From the NCBI GenBank assembly GCA_038134285.1, contig JAYPUW010000005.1, positions 127,655 to 191,654 on the forward strand: 64,000 bases of DNA, given 5' to 3'. Below, one piece after another: positions 1 to 9,010 of the stretch (its first letter is position 1; every line of letters begins with the position of its first letter). Both the position numbers and the translations under genes were made by a program. The notes below the pieces were generated by a model. It was not told the origin of the DNA, searched no databases, and saw only the letters and a program-made list of their open reading frames with translations. This DNA comes from UBA3478 sp038134285. GTDB lineage: Bacteria; Bacteroidota; Bacteroidia; Flavobacteriales; Flavobacteriaceae.

Positions 1-1440
1 AAAAACGTGTTTCAGAGATGACCAGCTCATTCCTTTGCCATTATCTTTAATTGTGGTAATCACTGTTCTGTTTACATTAAAAGTTTTCACTTCTATTTCA
101 AGAGGTCGATTTGTATCAGCATATTTTAAAGCATTATCTAAAATATTTACAAAAACATTGATGAGATGCATAGCATTTCCCCAAATGATTTCGTCTTCTG
201 CCTCTTTCTTAACAATTATTGTGCCATTTTTTTCGGCGATAAATAATTTTACTCTATCCAGCGCCTCATCAAGAACATCGTTCAGGCTAATCTGTTCTTT
301 TTCAATAGTAAGCTGGCCTTTTTCGAGCTGAGAAATTTGTAAAACATTTTCAACCTGAGCATTCATCCTTTTATTTTCATCTTTAATCATCTTAATGTAA
401 CGATCAAAGTTTTCTGGCATACTTGAGGGCGCTAGTGACGAAGAAACTCTAAGGGCCTCGACCGCCAAGTTTATCGTCGCAATAGGCGTCTTAAACTCAT
501 GGGTCATATTATTGATAAAGTCTGATTTTATCTCAGCAATTTTCTTTTGGGTAAAAAGCTGATGTAGCGCAACACTAAAGGCCACTAAAATGATCAGCGT
601 AAATACTATGGATATTGCTACTAGACCGATAACGTCGCGCCAAATCAAAGCCTCACGATTAGGAATACTGATATTCAAGGTGTACTCACTCACTCCTTCA
701 CTATCCTTGAAAAAGGTGACTGAAAACCCAGGTTCTATGGCAAAGTCAAAGGCTTCGGATTTAATAGCCGTTGGATATCCTAAACGCTCAATTCCAAACT
801 CAAAATCACTTTTAATTCCACGCTTCGCCATTTCTTGTTCTAGCACAAATCGTATCTCTGAAGTAGAAACACGCTGATGTATAGGGGTAAGTTTTGCCGC
901 CTCTAAAAAAACATCCTCGTATTGCGCCTTCTCAATGCTGCTTAGACCTCCGATTTTATCAATTACATCGATAGGCTCTAATGAAATCGTGGATCCGTCT
1001 AAAGAAGATTCGGTGCGAAATGTCTTTCTACTTCGCCTCGAGGTGTAATTATAAATTCGGGTAGTATCGCTCATATTCAAGGCCCTAAATCCCGGCAAAG
1101 CGCTTGTGGCAACATCGTATCCTTGTTCTAAGATTCCATGAGAATAATAGATGATTTCATCATTAGACAGTCCTCTATCTACAAAAAAGAAATTTCGTAT
1201 TTGCGTCGACTTAGGCGCTCCTACACTATCAATCAATACCGCTAGCTTTGAATAGTAATCATTTCGCTCGCGCTGTTCGACCAGATCAGCCACGTGCTCC
1301 ATAACATCAATCATCGCTGTGGTAAACTCTTCAGAGCGACTTTGCAAAGACAACTGAATCCAGTAGCCCTGCACAAGTATAGAACCCAATAAAGCTATAG
1401 ACATCAGTGCTATAGTCGCATACAGACCTCTTTTATTCAT
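1..1440 (-). CDS. Sensor histidine kinase, 3' end cut by window edge
   Basis: Membrane-bound two-component sensor kinase. I translated it by hand because it runs off the left edge: 480 codons from the ATG at 1440 to base 1. Residues about 7-26 form a first membrane segment. About 240 extracytoplasmic residues follow, then a second membrane segment near 270-292. The linker is short, with no clear HAMP domain. The H-box (NNMTHEFKTP) places the phosphorylated histidine near residue 314. The N-box (NILDNALKYAD) lies near 431 and the G1 box (DNGKGM) near 466. The last part of the ATPase domain and the stop are missing. It sits 48 bases downstream of coaE on the same strand. A response regulator probably lies beyond the edge (inference). 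The sensor domain is not one I recognise. Confidence 0.9.
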   Translation of the reverse strand, partial: MNKRGLYATIALMSIALLGSILVQGYWIQLSLQSRSEEFTTAMIDVMEHVADLVEQRERNDYYSKLAVLIDSVGAPKSTQIRNFFFVDRGLSNDEIIYYSHGILEQGYDVATSALPGFRALNMSDTTRIYNYTSRRSRKTFRTESSLDGSTISLEPIDVIDKIGGLSSIEKAQYEDVFLEAAKLTPIHQRVSTSEIRFVLEQEMAKRGIKSDFEFGIERLGYPTAIKSEAFDFAIEPGFSVTFFKDSEGVSEYTLNISIPNREALIWRDVIGLVAISIVFTLIILVAFSVALHQLFTQKKIAEIKSDFINNMTHEFKTPIATINLAVEALRVSSSLAPSSMPENFDRYIKMIKDENKRMNAQVENVLQISQLEKGQLTIEKEQISLNDVLDEALDRVKLFIAEKNGTIIVKKEAEDEIIWGNAMHLINVFVNILDNALKYADTNRPLEIEVKTFNVNRTVITTIKDNGKGMSWSSLKHVF

Positions 1441-1488
1441 GTATGAACAGATTAATCTACCTTAAAGTTAGGGCTAATGTTAGAAATC

Positions 1489-2088
1489 TTAAGCCTTGAT
1501 AAGATCCTCGAGTAAAGCCAAGACTTGATCTTCAAGGCGAATCACTCCGGAGTTATCGATGAGATAGGTAGCACGCTCTACTAATTCTTCATAAATAGGC
1601 TGACTTTGGATTCTCTTTAGTACGGCCTCTCTACTTAGCCCGTCTCTTTTCATAACACGCTCTACGCGAATAGATTCGGGTGCATTAACGAGAACAATCG
1701 CATCGAAATGGAGATAATATTCAGTTAGTAAAACCAAGGCTGATTCGTGAAACACTAGTGAAGAAACTTGTTCATTTGACCACTTTTCAAAATCCTCTCT
1801 CACTATCGGATGAACCAACAATTCTAGTCGAGTCTTCAACGAAGGATTTTCAAAAATAGCCGCACTAATAAAGCCCTTGTTTAGATCAAAAACCTGACCG
1901 GCTTTATCTTCTAAATAGGCCTCCGGGCCTAACAAGGCTATCAATTTAGTTCTTAATCCTCCGTCTTGTACCATGATATACTTGGCCTTTTCGTCAGAAG
2001 GATAAACCGGATAACCCTTTTCTTGAAGCAACTTACACACCCTTGTCTTACCTGAACCTATACCTCCCGTAATTGCGACCTTCTTCAT
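1489..2088 (-). CDS. coaE: Dephospho-CoA kinase
   Basis: Catalyses the last step of coenzyme A synthesis, ATP-dependent phosphorylation of the ribose 3'-hydroxyl of dephospho-CoA. The product is 199 residues, the usual length for the family. The P-loop GGIGSGKT is at residues 8-15. The mid-protein segment around LVNAPESIRVERVMKRDG matches the substrate and lid region of CoaE. The start ATG overlaps the stop of the upstream YbbR-like gene by one base (TAATG), which indicates translational coupling. coaBC, which acts earlier in the same pathway, is also in this window near 8.0 kb but in a different transcription unit. Confidence 0.96.
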   Translation of the reverse strand: MKKVAITGGIGSGKTRVCKLLQEKGYPVYPSDEKAKYIMVQDGGLRTKLIALLGPEAYLEDKAGQVFDLNKGFISAAIFENPSLKTRLELLVHPIVREDFEKWSNEQVSSLVFHESALVLLTEYYLHFDAIVLVNAPESIRVERVMKRDGLSREAVLKRIQSQPIYEELVERATYLIDNSGVIRLEDQVLALLEDLIKA

Positions 2089-3014
2089 TATCTCTCAATT
2101 AAAAAGTCTACGGTAGAAGTCAAAAGCTCTGTATACAAGACCCCTATTGGTTCTTTAGTTAATTTCAGCGGCAATTGCTTATCGTCTACCCTAAAGGTTG
2201 AGGGCATCAAAACACTAACCTCAAAGTCTTGCTCAGACCAATTATTCAGCAGTGTGGTAGGCGCTTTGCACAACACAGAAATCGTATTGGGAAATAGCTG
2301 TATTCTACTTGCATTCTCTAGGGTTGGCAAAAGAACAGGAACCTCAAAAATACGCTCTGAAAAACGTGCGACCTCTTGAGCGAAAAGAATCTCAGAATCT
2401 GAAATTCGAATGTCTTCTATGCCTTTAAGATCCAAGGGCACCTTGATACTGATTGTAGCTTTAATGTTTTCTAAACGTACAGGCTCTGTTAAGATCTTAT
2501 CTAAACCCATTAGGCTTTTTTCTGTACCTCTCACTTCTACAAAAGACGGATCGATACTTGCCGAATCGATGGCAACATAGTTTGGAACGAAAGAGGCAAA
2601 TACCCTTGGAATGACTTTAATTCGCTTCGTTTTTAAAAGAGATGCTTGGACCTTAATATCCTTTGTCGAGACATAATCAATTGAAATCGTTTCAGGGGTT
2701 TGAGAGAATATAGCATCCTCAATAGCCTCTGCAGACATGAGGTACGTTCCATTTACATACCGTAAAGGGGTAAGCGGAATTTCTAATTCTTTAATTGACC
2801 AGAAGTCAAAAAGTACTCTAAACCCTTTGCCGCTTATGCGAATGGGAATATCATAAGTCTCATTTGACTCTAATAAGAGTGTGTCTGGAACTTCAGAAAA
2901 CCTAATCTTCACTGATGAACTGATCGTTACTGGTTTACTCAATTGATTAAAGAACCAAATAAGGGCTGCGATAAAAAAGAAGTATACAAATTGCTTAAGT
3001 CCTATTTTTCGCAT
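2088..3014 (-). CDS. YbbR/CdaR-like membrane-anchored protein
   Basis: A 308-residue protein with one membrane anchor near residues 8-23 followed by an all-extracytoplasmic region. The family assignment rests on its overall pattern (an N-terminal anchor, then repeated beta-rich modules of about 80-90 residues with spaced hydrophobic and proline positions) and its position directly before coaE, where Bacteroidota YbbR-like proteins are usual. In Firmicutes, YbbR (CdaR) regulates the diadenylate cyclase CdaA. No cyclase gene is adjacent here, so that role cannot be assumed. It starts two bases after the glycosyltransferase stop and overlaps the coaE start by one base. Confidence 0.8.
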   Translation of the reverse strand: MRKIGLKQFVYFFFIAALIWFFNQLSKPVTISSSVKIRFSEVPDTLLLESNETYDIPIRISGKGFRVLFDFWSIKELEIPLTPLRYVNGTYLMSAEAIEDAIFSQTPETISIDYVSTKDIKVQASLLKTKRIKVIPRVFASFVPNYVAIDSASIDPSFVEVRGTEKSLMGLDKILTEPVRLENIKATISIKVPLDLKGIEDIRISDSEILFAQEVARFSERIFEVPVLLPTLENASRIQLFPNTISVLCKAPTTLLNNWSEQDFEVSVLMPSTFRVDDKQLPLKLTKEPIGVLYTELLTSTVDFLIER

Positions 3015-3016
3015 GG

Positions 3017-4069
3017 CTAAGAAACTTTAGATTCCCCCGTAAAGAAATACTGTGGAAACAGTTCTTCAGCACTCTTACGTGATGAGGACCTCAACTTAAG
3101 ATACGTTAAAAAATAACCTAAGCCATATGCTCCCATTTGAATAAATAGAGCAGCTATAGTGAGGGCCGTTAAGAATATAGATCTAGATCTAATCAAAACA
3201 TCAATTTTCAAGGCTCCCACATATAGTATTAGAGGAATACTTAACAGAAGTATGAACTTTAGACTGAGTACACTTGAAAGGGTCAACATCAAACACATAA
3301 TAAGAACAAGGAGGTAGAATGTAAATAAAGAGGGTAACGTATAAATATCTCTTTTAAACTCTGGATGCATATGTTCTAAGATAGGTCTTACAGCTCCAAA
3401 CTTAAAAACCTGCTTTGCAAATGAGCGAAATGAAATCCTTCTTTGATGAAACACCTTAACGGATGGTATAAGTCGCGACTTAAAACCACTTTTCCAGGCC
3501 CGCATGCTCAGTTCAGGATCCTCTCCCGGGTGCATAACACCAAAACCACCCGTTGATTTAAACACCTCTTTTGACAACCCCATATTGAAGCTCCTAGGTT
3601 CGAACCTATTCGACGACCCCCCTCTTATACCACCTGTTGAAACTTTTGAAGTCATCACAAAGTTTATGGCGCGTTGCAACGGCGAGAAGGAAGACAAGGC
3701 ATCATCGGGTCCACCAAAAAAATCAACATAATTAGAAGAGAGCTCATGATCAAGGGTGGTTAAATACTCTTTGGGTAGGATGCAATCTGAATCAAAAAGT
3801 ATAAAATAAGATCCCTTAGCACGTGACATCCCATAATTTCTGCTATCTCCGGGTCCTGTATTATTCTTTTGATAATAGGATATTCTAGCGCGTAAAGGGC
3901 TACATTCAATGACCTCTAATGCAGGGTGCTGAGAACCATCCTCAACCACCACAACTTCAAATTCTCTTTCAAAGTCTTGAAGGGCAATAGAATGCAGCAA
4001 TTGATCTAATTCTTCTGGCCGATTATAAACCGGCACTATAATAGAATAATATAAGGGTGACTTACTCAT
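3017..4069 (-). CDS. Family 2 glycosyltransferase with C-terminal membrane segments
   Basis: An inverting GT-A glycosyltransferase of 350 residues. The N-terminal domain shows the GT2 start SIIVPVYNRPEEL, an acidic nucleotide-binding motif VVEDGS near 41-46, and a metal-binding FDSDC at 92-96. From about residue 240 on there are three or four hydrophobic stretches, so the C-terminus is membrane-embedded and the catalytic domain faces the cytoplasm. It lies 24 bases after fabI and two bases before the YbbR-like gene, in an apparent operon. The acceptor and sugar cannot be read from sequence. Envelope polysaccharide or glycolipid synthesis is the likely setting. Confidence 0.87.
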   Translation of the reverse strand: MSKSPLYYSIIVPVYNRPEELDQLLHSIALQDFEREFEVVVVEDGSQHPALEVIECSPLRARISYYQKNNTGPGDSRNYGMSRAKGSYFILFDSDCILPKEYLTTLDHELSSNYVDFFGGPDDALSSFSPLQRAINFVMTSKVSTGGIRGGSSNRFEPRSFNMGLSKEVFKSTGGFGVMHPGEDPELSMRAWKSGFKSRLIPSVKVFHQRRISFRSFAKQVFKFGAVRPILEHMHPEFKRDIYTLPSLFTFYLLVLIMCLMLTLSSVLSLKFILLLSIPLILYVGALKIDVLIRSRSIFLTALTIAALFIQMGAYGLGYFLTYLKLRSSSRKSAEELFPQYFFTGESKVS

Positions 4070-4093
4070 GCTAACCCTTGAAGTGTATCGCTG

Positions 4094-4909
4094 TTATTTC
4101 TCAGAAAAGAAATCAACGATTTCTTGGCTCACACCAGTCGTTGAAAATCCTCCATCGTGAAAGAGGTTTTGCATGGTGACTTTACGTGTAAGATCTGAGA
4201 ACAAGGTTACAGCATAGTCTGCACAATCTTCAGCCGAAGCATTCCCAAGAGGAGACATTTTCTCGGCATAGTTAAGGAAGGCATCAAACCCCTTAACCCC
4301 TTTACCAGCTGTCGTAACCGTAGGAGATTGAGAAATGGTGTTGACACGAACTTTCTTTTCTTTTCCGAAGAAGTAGCCAAAACTTCTAGCTACTGATTCT
4401 AGATAAGCCTTATTGTCAGCCATATCGTTATAATCCGGAAAAGTTCTTTGCGCTGCCATATAGGTGAGCGCCAAAATACTCCCCCATTCATTCATCGCAT
4501 CAGCTTTGTATAACTGCTGTAGGAGTTTGTGAAAAGATAGGGCTGAAACATCCCATCCTTTAGTAGTAAAGTCATAGTTTTCATCCGTATAGTGACGACC
4601 TTTTCTCACATTAACTGACATTCCTATAGAGTGCAATACAAAGTCAAGCTTACCCCCCAAAATCTGTATCGACTCTGCAATCAATTTTTCTAAATCTTCA
4701 GTGGAGGTCGCATCAGCTCCAATTATCGTGGCACCTGTTTTCTCAGCAAGCTCATTCAACTCTCCCATTCTCAAAGCAATAGGAGCATTTGTCAAAACAA
4801 ATGCACCCCCTTCTTCGTGAACGCGTTCTGCGGTTTTCCAAGCGATTGAATTCTCATCTAGGGCCCCAAATATGATTCCACGTTTACCCTTTAAAAGATT
4901 GTAATTCAT
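4094..4909 (-). CDS. fabI: Enoyl-[acyl-carrier-protein] reductase (NADH)
   Basis: Performs the last reduction in each round of type II fatty-acid elongation, turning trans-2-enoyl-ACP into acyl-ACP with NADH. The 271-residue protein is a divergent short-chain dehydrogenase. The dinucleotide-binding start GIIFGALDENSIAW is at about 11-24. The FabI catalytic set is visible: Tyr150, Tyr160 and Lys167, spaced Y-x6-K as in E. coli FabI. It is the first gene of a minus-strand run (fabI, glycosyltransferase, YbbR-like, coaE, histidine kinase) and has its own promoter -7 element 23 bases upstream. This is the usual target of triclosan-type inhibitors in other bacteria. Confidence 0.97.
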   Translation of the reverse strand: MNYNLLKGKRGIIFGALDENSIAWKTAERVHEEGGAFVLTNAPIALRMGELNELAEKTGATIIGADATSTEDLEKLIAESIQILGGKLDFVLHSIGMSVNVRKGRHYTDENYDFTTKGWDVSALSFHKLLQQLYKADAMNEWGSILALTYMAAQRTFPDYNDMADNKAYLESVARSFGYFFGKEKKVRVNTISQSPTVTTAGKGVKGFDAFLNYAEKMSPLGNASAEDCADYAVTLFSDLTRKVTMQNLFHDGGFSTTGVSQEIVDFFSEK

Positions 4910-4931
4910 GATTGTTTATTTAATGAATGTT

Positions 4932-4939
4932 CAAATATA
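4932..4939 (-). promoter_or_regulatory. fabI promoter, -7 element
   Basis: Reading the minus strand gives TATATTTG, an exact match to the Bacteroidota -7 consensus TAnnTTTG, ending 23 bases before the fabI ATG. No TTG is found at the expected 17-23 base distance upstream, so only the -7 half is supported. Confidence 0.6.
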
Positions 4940-4955
4940 GCAAGATTCAACACCA

Positions 4956-6611
4956 CTAATGTCTGGTTAGAAGTGTTCTTGCATGGCTTAACGCCGTTTC
5001 AGAAGGATTGTTCCCTTCTATCATCGAGGCAATTTCTTCTTGACGTTCAGCCTCAACTAACTGGGCCACACGGGTATGGACTCGACCTTCAGCCTCTTCT
5101 TTATACACTTTAAGATGCGTCGATCCTTTTGCGGCTACTTGCGGTAAGTGAGTAATGACCAAAAGTTGATTACGCTCACCCATCGCTTCAAACAATTGCG
5201 CAACACGCTCCGCCACTTGCCCAGAAACCCCGGCATCTATTTCATCAAAGACTTGAGTAGGGATTGTGTTTGTCTCACCCTTAATATATTGGATAGCAAG
5301 TGCCAAACGCGAAAGTTCTCCTCCAGAAACCACTTTTTTTAAATCAAGAAGATCAGACCCCTTATTTGCTTGGAATTTAAAATTGACTTCGTTAATTCCA
5401 TTCGCTCCTAAATCCTCGTTCTCGCGAACTTCAATAGCGATACGCGATCCAGGCATTTCTAAAGAAGATAAAACGGTTTCAATCGAGTTGCTCAAGGCTA
5501 TAGCCGCACTTTTGCGAGTATCACTGATTTGGCGCGCAATAGGTTCTAGTTCTGCACGCGCTAATAGCAACGCGTTTTCAAGCGCTTTTATACGATCAGC
5601 ATAACTGCCATCCTCACCCAAACTAGAAGCAATGGCACTCCGCTTTGCCTTAAGTTCTTCTACAGTGCTTACCCCGTGCTTTTGCTGAAGGCGCTGCAAT
5701 TCTGACAAAAGTTCAGAAATCTCCTCTAAAGCGCTGGGCTCCAAATCAATAGATTCTAGTGCCTGATTTATCTCTAAATACAGATCCTGAGCTTCAATGG
5801 CCAACGATTGCATCCGGTTGTTGATCTCTGAAAAAGATTCTGAGGCTTTTAATAGAGAAGAACTCAAACGCTGTGCTTGTCTTAATTGTTCGTTGAGACC
5901 ATACGGCTCAGATTCAAATAAGCCGTTGAGCTCATCGATGATGGATTGTATCTTCTCTGACTGACTCAGAATCTCATAGCGCCATTCTAGATCTTCTTGG
6001 TTGACCTTTTCAAGATGCAAATCGTCAAGTTCACTCTTTAAATGTTGTTGATAAGCCCATTCTCGCTCCATTTCTTCTGATCTATCCCTTAACGCCTCAA
6101 ACTCATCGTTTAAAGCCTTGTAGCTTCTGTATTTTTTGCGGTAATCGTTCACCAAATCCTGCTGCCGGGCATGCTCATCTATAAAATCTAGCTGTTCAGC
6201 ATTCTTTAAAAAAGAATAGGATTCGTTTTGCGAGTGAAAGGAGAACAACTTATCCGTTAATTGGTTCAACACTGTCTGTTTTACTGGAGTGTCGTTGATA
6301 AAAATTCGAGACTTCTGGGTCTTACCCATCTCTCTTCGTATAATAGAATGTTTATCGTAATCAAGTTCATTCTCTTCAAACCACCACTTGTATTGCGAAT
6401 TAACGGCTATTTCTAACTCAAGTACACACTTCGAATCTGGGTGATAAAATGAAACTCCATCTGCTCGGGCACCAAGTGCCAACTGTAGTGCCTGGAGTAC
6501 TACTGATTTTCCTGAACCTGTTTCACCTGTAACCACGTTGAAACCAGAACCAAATTCAACACTTAGTTCGTCGATGAGCGCAAAATTCTTTATATAGAGC
6601 GAAACGAGCAT
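4956..6611 (-). CDS. recN: DNA repair protein RecN
   Basis: An SMC-like ATPase acting in recombinational repair of double-strand breaks. The 551-residue protein has the expected order: N-terminal half-ATPase with Walker A GETGSGKS at 29-36, a long central region of heptad-like charged and hydrophobic residues (about 150-370, coiled coil), then the ABC signature VVSGGELSRLA and Walker B TQVFDEIDAGVSG in the C-terminal third. The length agrees with the family. It is last in the run dapA-bamD-rpoZ-coaBC-DUF4835-recN. About 78 bases separate it from the preceding gene, with a near-consensus TATATTTA upstream, so it may have a promoter of its own. Confidence 0.96.
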   Translation of the reverse strand: MLVSLYIKNFALIDELSVEFGSGFNVVTGETGSGKSVVLQALQLALGARADGVSFYHPDSKCVLELEIAVNSQYKWWFEENELDYDKHSIIRREMGKTQKSRIFINDTPVKQTVLNQLTDKLFSFHSQNESYSFLKNAEQLDFIDEHARQQDLVNDYRKKYRSYKALNDEFEALRDRSEEMEREWAYQQHLKSELDDLHLEKVNQEDLEWRYEILSQSEKIQSIIDELNGLFESEPYGLNEQLRQAQRLSSSLLKASESFSEINNRMQSLAIEAQDLYLEINQALESIDLEPSALEEISELLSELQRLQQKHGVSTVEELKAKRSAIASSLGEDGSYADRIKALENALLLARAELEPIARQISDTRKSAAIALSNSIETVLSSLEMPGSRIAIEVRENEDLGANGINEVNFKFQANKGSDLLDLKKVVSGGELSRLALAIQYIKGETNTIPTQVFDEIDAGVSGQVAERVAQLFEAMGERNQLLVITHLPQVAAKGSTHLKVYKEEAEGRVHTRVAQLVEAERQEEIASMIEGNNPSETALSHARTLLTRH

Positions 6612-6689
6612 TTATTTCCTATAATACTGTAAATATAAGTAGAGTCGATTGCAATTTACTTGCGCCGTTAGGGAATCCTCATACAGGCT

Positions 6690-7478
6690 TCAGAAGAGCT
6701 TTGGATGAGCGTCTTTGATCCGCTGTAACAAAAGTGAATTTGCAAAAAATACATCCTGATTACCTAGTACCAAAAGACTCTCATTAACGCACGATTGATC
6801 GTAAGCAGTTTTTTGGGATTGCTTCAATATACACCCACTATTCAGCTGGTAATAGAAAAGCCTTATAGAAACGTAAGCCGGATTGAGCAGCTCGTAAATC
6901 AAGCGATACTTCGAAGCTCCTCCTCTTCTCATTTCCCAACCTGTAAAGGAAGTCGATTGCATTCTAGTCAAAAGTTCTTCAGCCTTTCGAAAATGAACCG
7001 TTCCTCCATTAATCACTTCTGAATCAGCATAAAATCCTAAGCCTATGTAAGAAAAGAACACCACATTAGCAACCAAATTTGAGTTGATGTTATTTAGGTT
7101 GAAGAACAGAGGCGTTCCTGGGATATAGGTAAAGGCCAGAGAAGGTTCATACCAGCGGAACATTAAGGTACGGTGGCCAGTGGAGTGCATTTTGTAAAGC
7201 CCTACGCTCAAGGCGGCTCGAATACTGGTGTTGCGATGCTCAAGAACTGAAAGCGTATAACTGATTTCTAAAGACACCTCTTCTGCTGTACCCAACGTCG
7301 AACCATTCAAGGTTGAGGAGAGCATCCTAGAGAGGTCCCTTTCGATCTGCCGGTATTGAAATTGATAGGCGTTGTTTTGAGTTCGATTCTCAAGCTTAAC
7401 CTGAATGCGCGTTTGCTGAGCCGATAGTGCTCCAAAAGCCACTATTAGGAATCCAAGTAGCGTCTTTTTTAAAACCAT
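6690..7478 (-). CDS. DUF4835 family exported protein (PorD-like)
   Basis: A 262-residue exported protein found throughout Bacteroidota, recognised by the family pattern around SNLVANVVFFSYIGLGFYAD and the segment GWEMRRGGASKYRLIYELL, and by its fixed place between coaBC and recN. The first 20 residues form a signal peptide ending at about ALSA/QQ. From memory, some annotation schemes assign this family to the type IX secretion machinery as PorD; I cannot verify that here. Its start overlaps the coaBC stop by 10 bases, so the two are translationally linked. Confidence 0.85.
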   Translation of the reverse strand: MVLKKTLLGFLIVAFGALSAQQTRIQVKLENRTQNNAYQFQYRQIERDLSRMLSSTLNGSTLGTAEEVSLEISYTLSVLEHRNTSIRAALSVGLYKMHSTGHRTLMFRWYEPSLAFTYIPGTPLFFNLNNINSNLVANVVFFSYIGLGFYADSEVINGGTVHFRKAEELLTRMQSTSFTGWEMRRGGASKYRLIYELLNPAYVSIRLFYYQLNSGCILKQSQKTAYDQSCVNESLLVLGNQDVFFANSLLLQRIKDAHPKLF

Positions 7479-8671
7479 TGGTCGATAAAATCACTCCAAA
7501 GTGACTTTGCGAGTTGATGTTTGGACTGAAGCGGAAAATCAGAATGCGATCCATCTTTTTTGTAAAGTGTCACCTTGTTTGTATCCGGGCCGAAACCAGC
7601 TCCAGAATCACTTAATGTATTGTAAACAATTGCATCAAGTTTTTTGACCTTCATTTTCGATAGGGCTTTTGAAGGATCATTCTCGCTCTCTAGGGCAAAA
7701 CCTACCACCACCTGGCTATTCTTCATGGGGATTATGCCAGCAAGAATATCTCTTGTACGGACGAGATTTAAGGATAATTTCTCTTCTCCTTTTTTAAGTT
7801 TATGCTGATAGGTTTCTTCAAAGGTGTAATCAGCAACAGCTGCGGAGGCAATAAAAATATCTACATCAGAAAAATGCTCCATCACCTGATCGAACATTTC
7901 AGCAGCGGTATTAATGTAAATACAGTTTATTCCTTCTGGCAACGCTATTGGACAAACAGGACCACTAATCAATGTCACCTCAGCGCCCAATTGGTAGGCT
8001 CTTAGGGCCATCTCATACCCCATTGTACCGGTTGAATGATTCGACATAAAGCGCACCGGGTCAAGCGGTTCACGGGTAGGACCAGCATTGATCAATACTT
8101 TTTTCTGATACAGAGGAGCCTCTGCTTGCAGACGATCAATAAGCTGCTCGACAATCGATTCCGGTTCAGCCATACGACCTTCTCCTTCTAGGCCAGAAGC
8201 TAGGAATCCTGAGGTCGCAGGAATTACTTCAACACCTCTAGATCTCAATACTGAAAGATTCTCATGAGTAGCCGGATGGGCATACATATCAAGATCCATA
8301 GCTGGAGCTACAACAACCTTACAACTCGATGACATGTAGGCAGCAAGCAATAAATTATCGCAGGAGCCAGAAACCATTTTCGACAAAGTATTAGACGTTA
8401 GCGGGGCTATTAAGAAGAGGTCGGTCCACTTAGCCAATTCAACGTGATTGTTCCACTTTAGGGTTCCGTCAGCCTCATCAACAAAATCAAGGTAGACATG
8501 ATTTTGACTGAGAGTGCTTAGGGTTAATGGACTAACAAAATCCTTGGCTGCTGATGTCATAATCACCTTAACCTGCGCTCCTTGACGTATGAGAAGGCGG
8601 ACTAGAAAAGTAGTTTTGTAAGCGGCTATTCCGCCAGTGACTCCAAGCAGAATATGTTTTCCCGCAAGCAT
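7469..8671 (-). CDS. coaBC: Bifunctional phosphopantothenoylcysteine decarboxylase / phosphopantothenate-cysteine ligase
   Basis: Carries out the second and third steps of coenzyme A synthesis: CoaB joins cysteine to 4'-phosphopantothenate and CoaC decarboxylates the product using FMN. The N-terminal CoaC domain shows the active-site histidine in NNHVELAKW (about residue 76) and the substrate motif PAMDLDM at 123-129, where most homologues have PAMNxxM. The CoaB half shows INAGPTREPLDPVR and the lysine cluster KMKVKKLDA. I place the start at the ATG at 8671 (400 residues, MLAGKHILLGVTGG), because the longer reading frame up to 8737 would run back into rpoZ. It lies 10 bases after the rpoZ stop. 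Confidence 0.95.
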   Translation of the reverse strand: MLAGKHILLGVTGGIAAYKTTFLVRLLIRQGAQVKVIMTSAAKDFVSPLTLSTLSQNHVYLDFVDEADGTLKWNNHVELAKWTDLFLIAPLTSNTLSKMVSGSCDNLLLAAYMSSSCKVVVAPAMDLDMYAHPATHENLSVLRSRGVEVIPATSGFLASGLEGEGRMAEPESIVEQLIDRLQAEAPLYQKKVLINAGPTREPLDPVRFMSNHSTGTMGYEMALRAYQLGAEVTLISGPVCPIALPEGINCIYINTAAEMFDQVMEHFSDVDIFIASAAVADYTFEETYQHKLKKGEEKLSLNLVRTRDILAGIIPMKNSQVVVGFALESENDPSKALSKMKVKKLDAIVYNTLSDSGAGFGPDTNKVTLYKKDGSHSDFPLQSKHQLAKSLWSDFIDQWF

Positions 8672-8681
8672 AAGAAGCTTT

Positions 8682-8999
8682 TTACTCCTCTGTAAGGGTG
8701 TTTCTGTAGTAGATACGGTCGTTAAGCCATTCTTCAATAGCCATGGCGTGTGGTTTTGGCATTTTTTCGTAGAACTTAGATACTTCGATCTGCTCTTTGT
8801 TCTCGAATACCTCCTCTAAACTGTCCGTGTAGGTAGCAAACTCTTCAAGCTTATCTACAAGCTCCTTTTTGATCTCAGCATTGATCTGAACTGAGCGTTT
8901 TGCAACAATCGATAATGCCTCGTAGATGTTAGAGGTTTTTTGGTCTAAAACGTTCTTGTCGAAGGTTTTAGTTGTAAGTGCAGCTTTAGTTTCTTTCAC
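8682..8999 (-). CDS. rpoZ: RNA polymerase omega subunit, Bacteroidota type
   Basis: Small RNA polymerase subunit that helps assemble and stabilise the beta-prime subunit. The 105-residue sequence has the omega core (SNIYEALSIVAKRSVQIN, then an acidic helix) followed by a C-terminal extension around FYEKMPKPHAMAIEEWL typical of the Bacteroidota form. The position between bamD and coaBC is the usual one in Flavobacteriia and supports the call. It begins 11 bases after bamD. Confidence 0.9.
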   Translation of the reverse strand: MKETKAALTTKTFDKNVLDQKTSNIYEALSIVAKRSVQINAEIKKELVDKLEEFATYTDSLEEVFENKEQIEVSKFYEKMPKPHAMAIEEWLNDRIYYRNTLTEE

Positions 9000-9010
9000 G
9001 ATAGCCTTAA

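Noticed and set aside
35..877. Open plus-strand frames over the histidine kinase (35-331, 590-877)
   Set aside because: They lie antisense to a clear kinase with H, N and G boxes and have no protein-like pattern.
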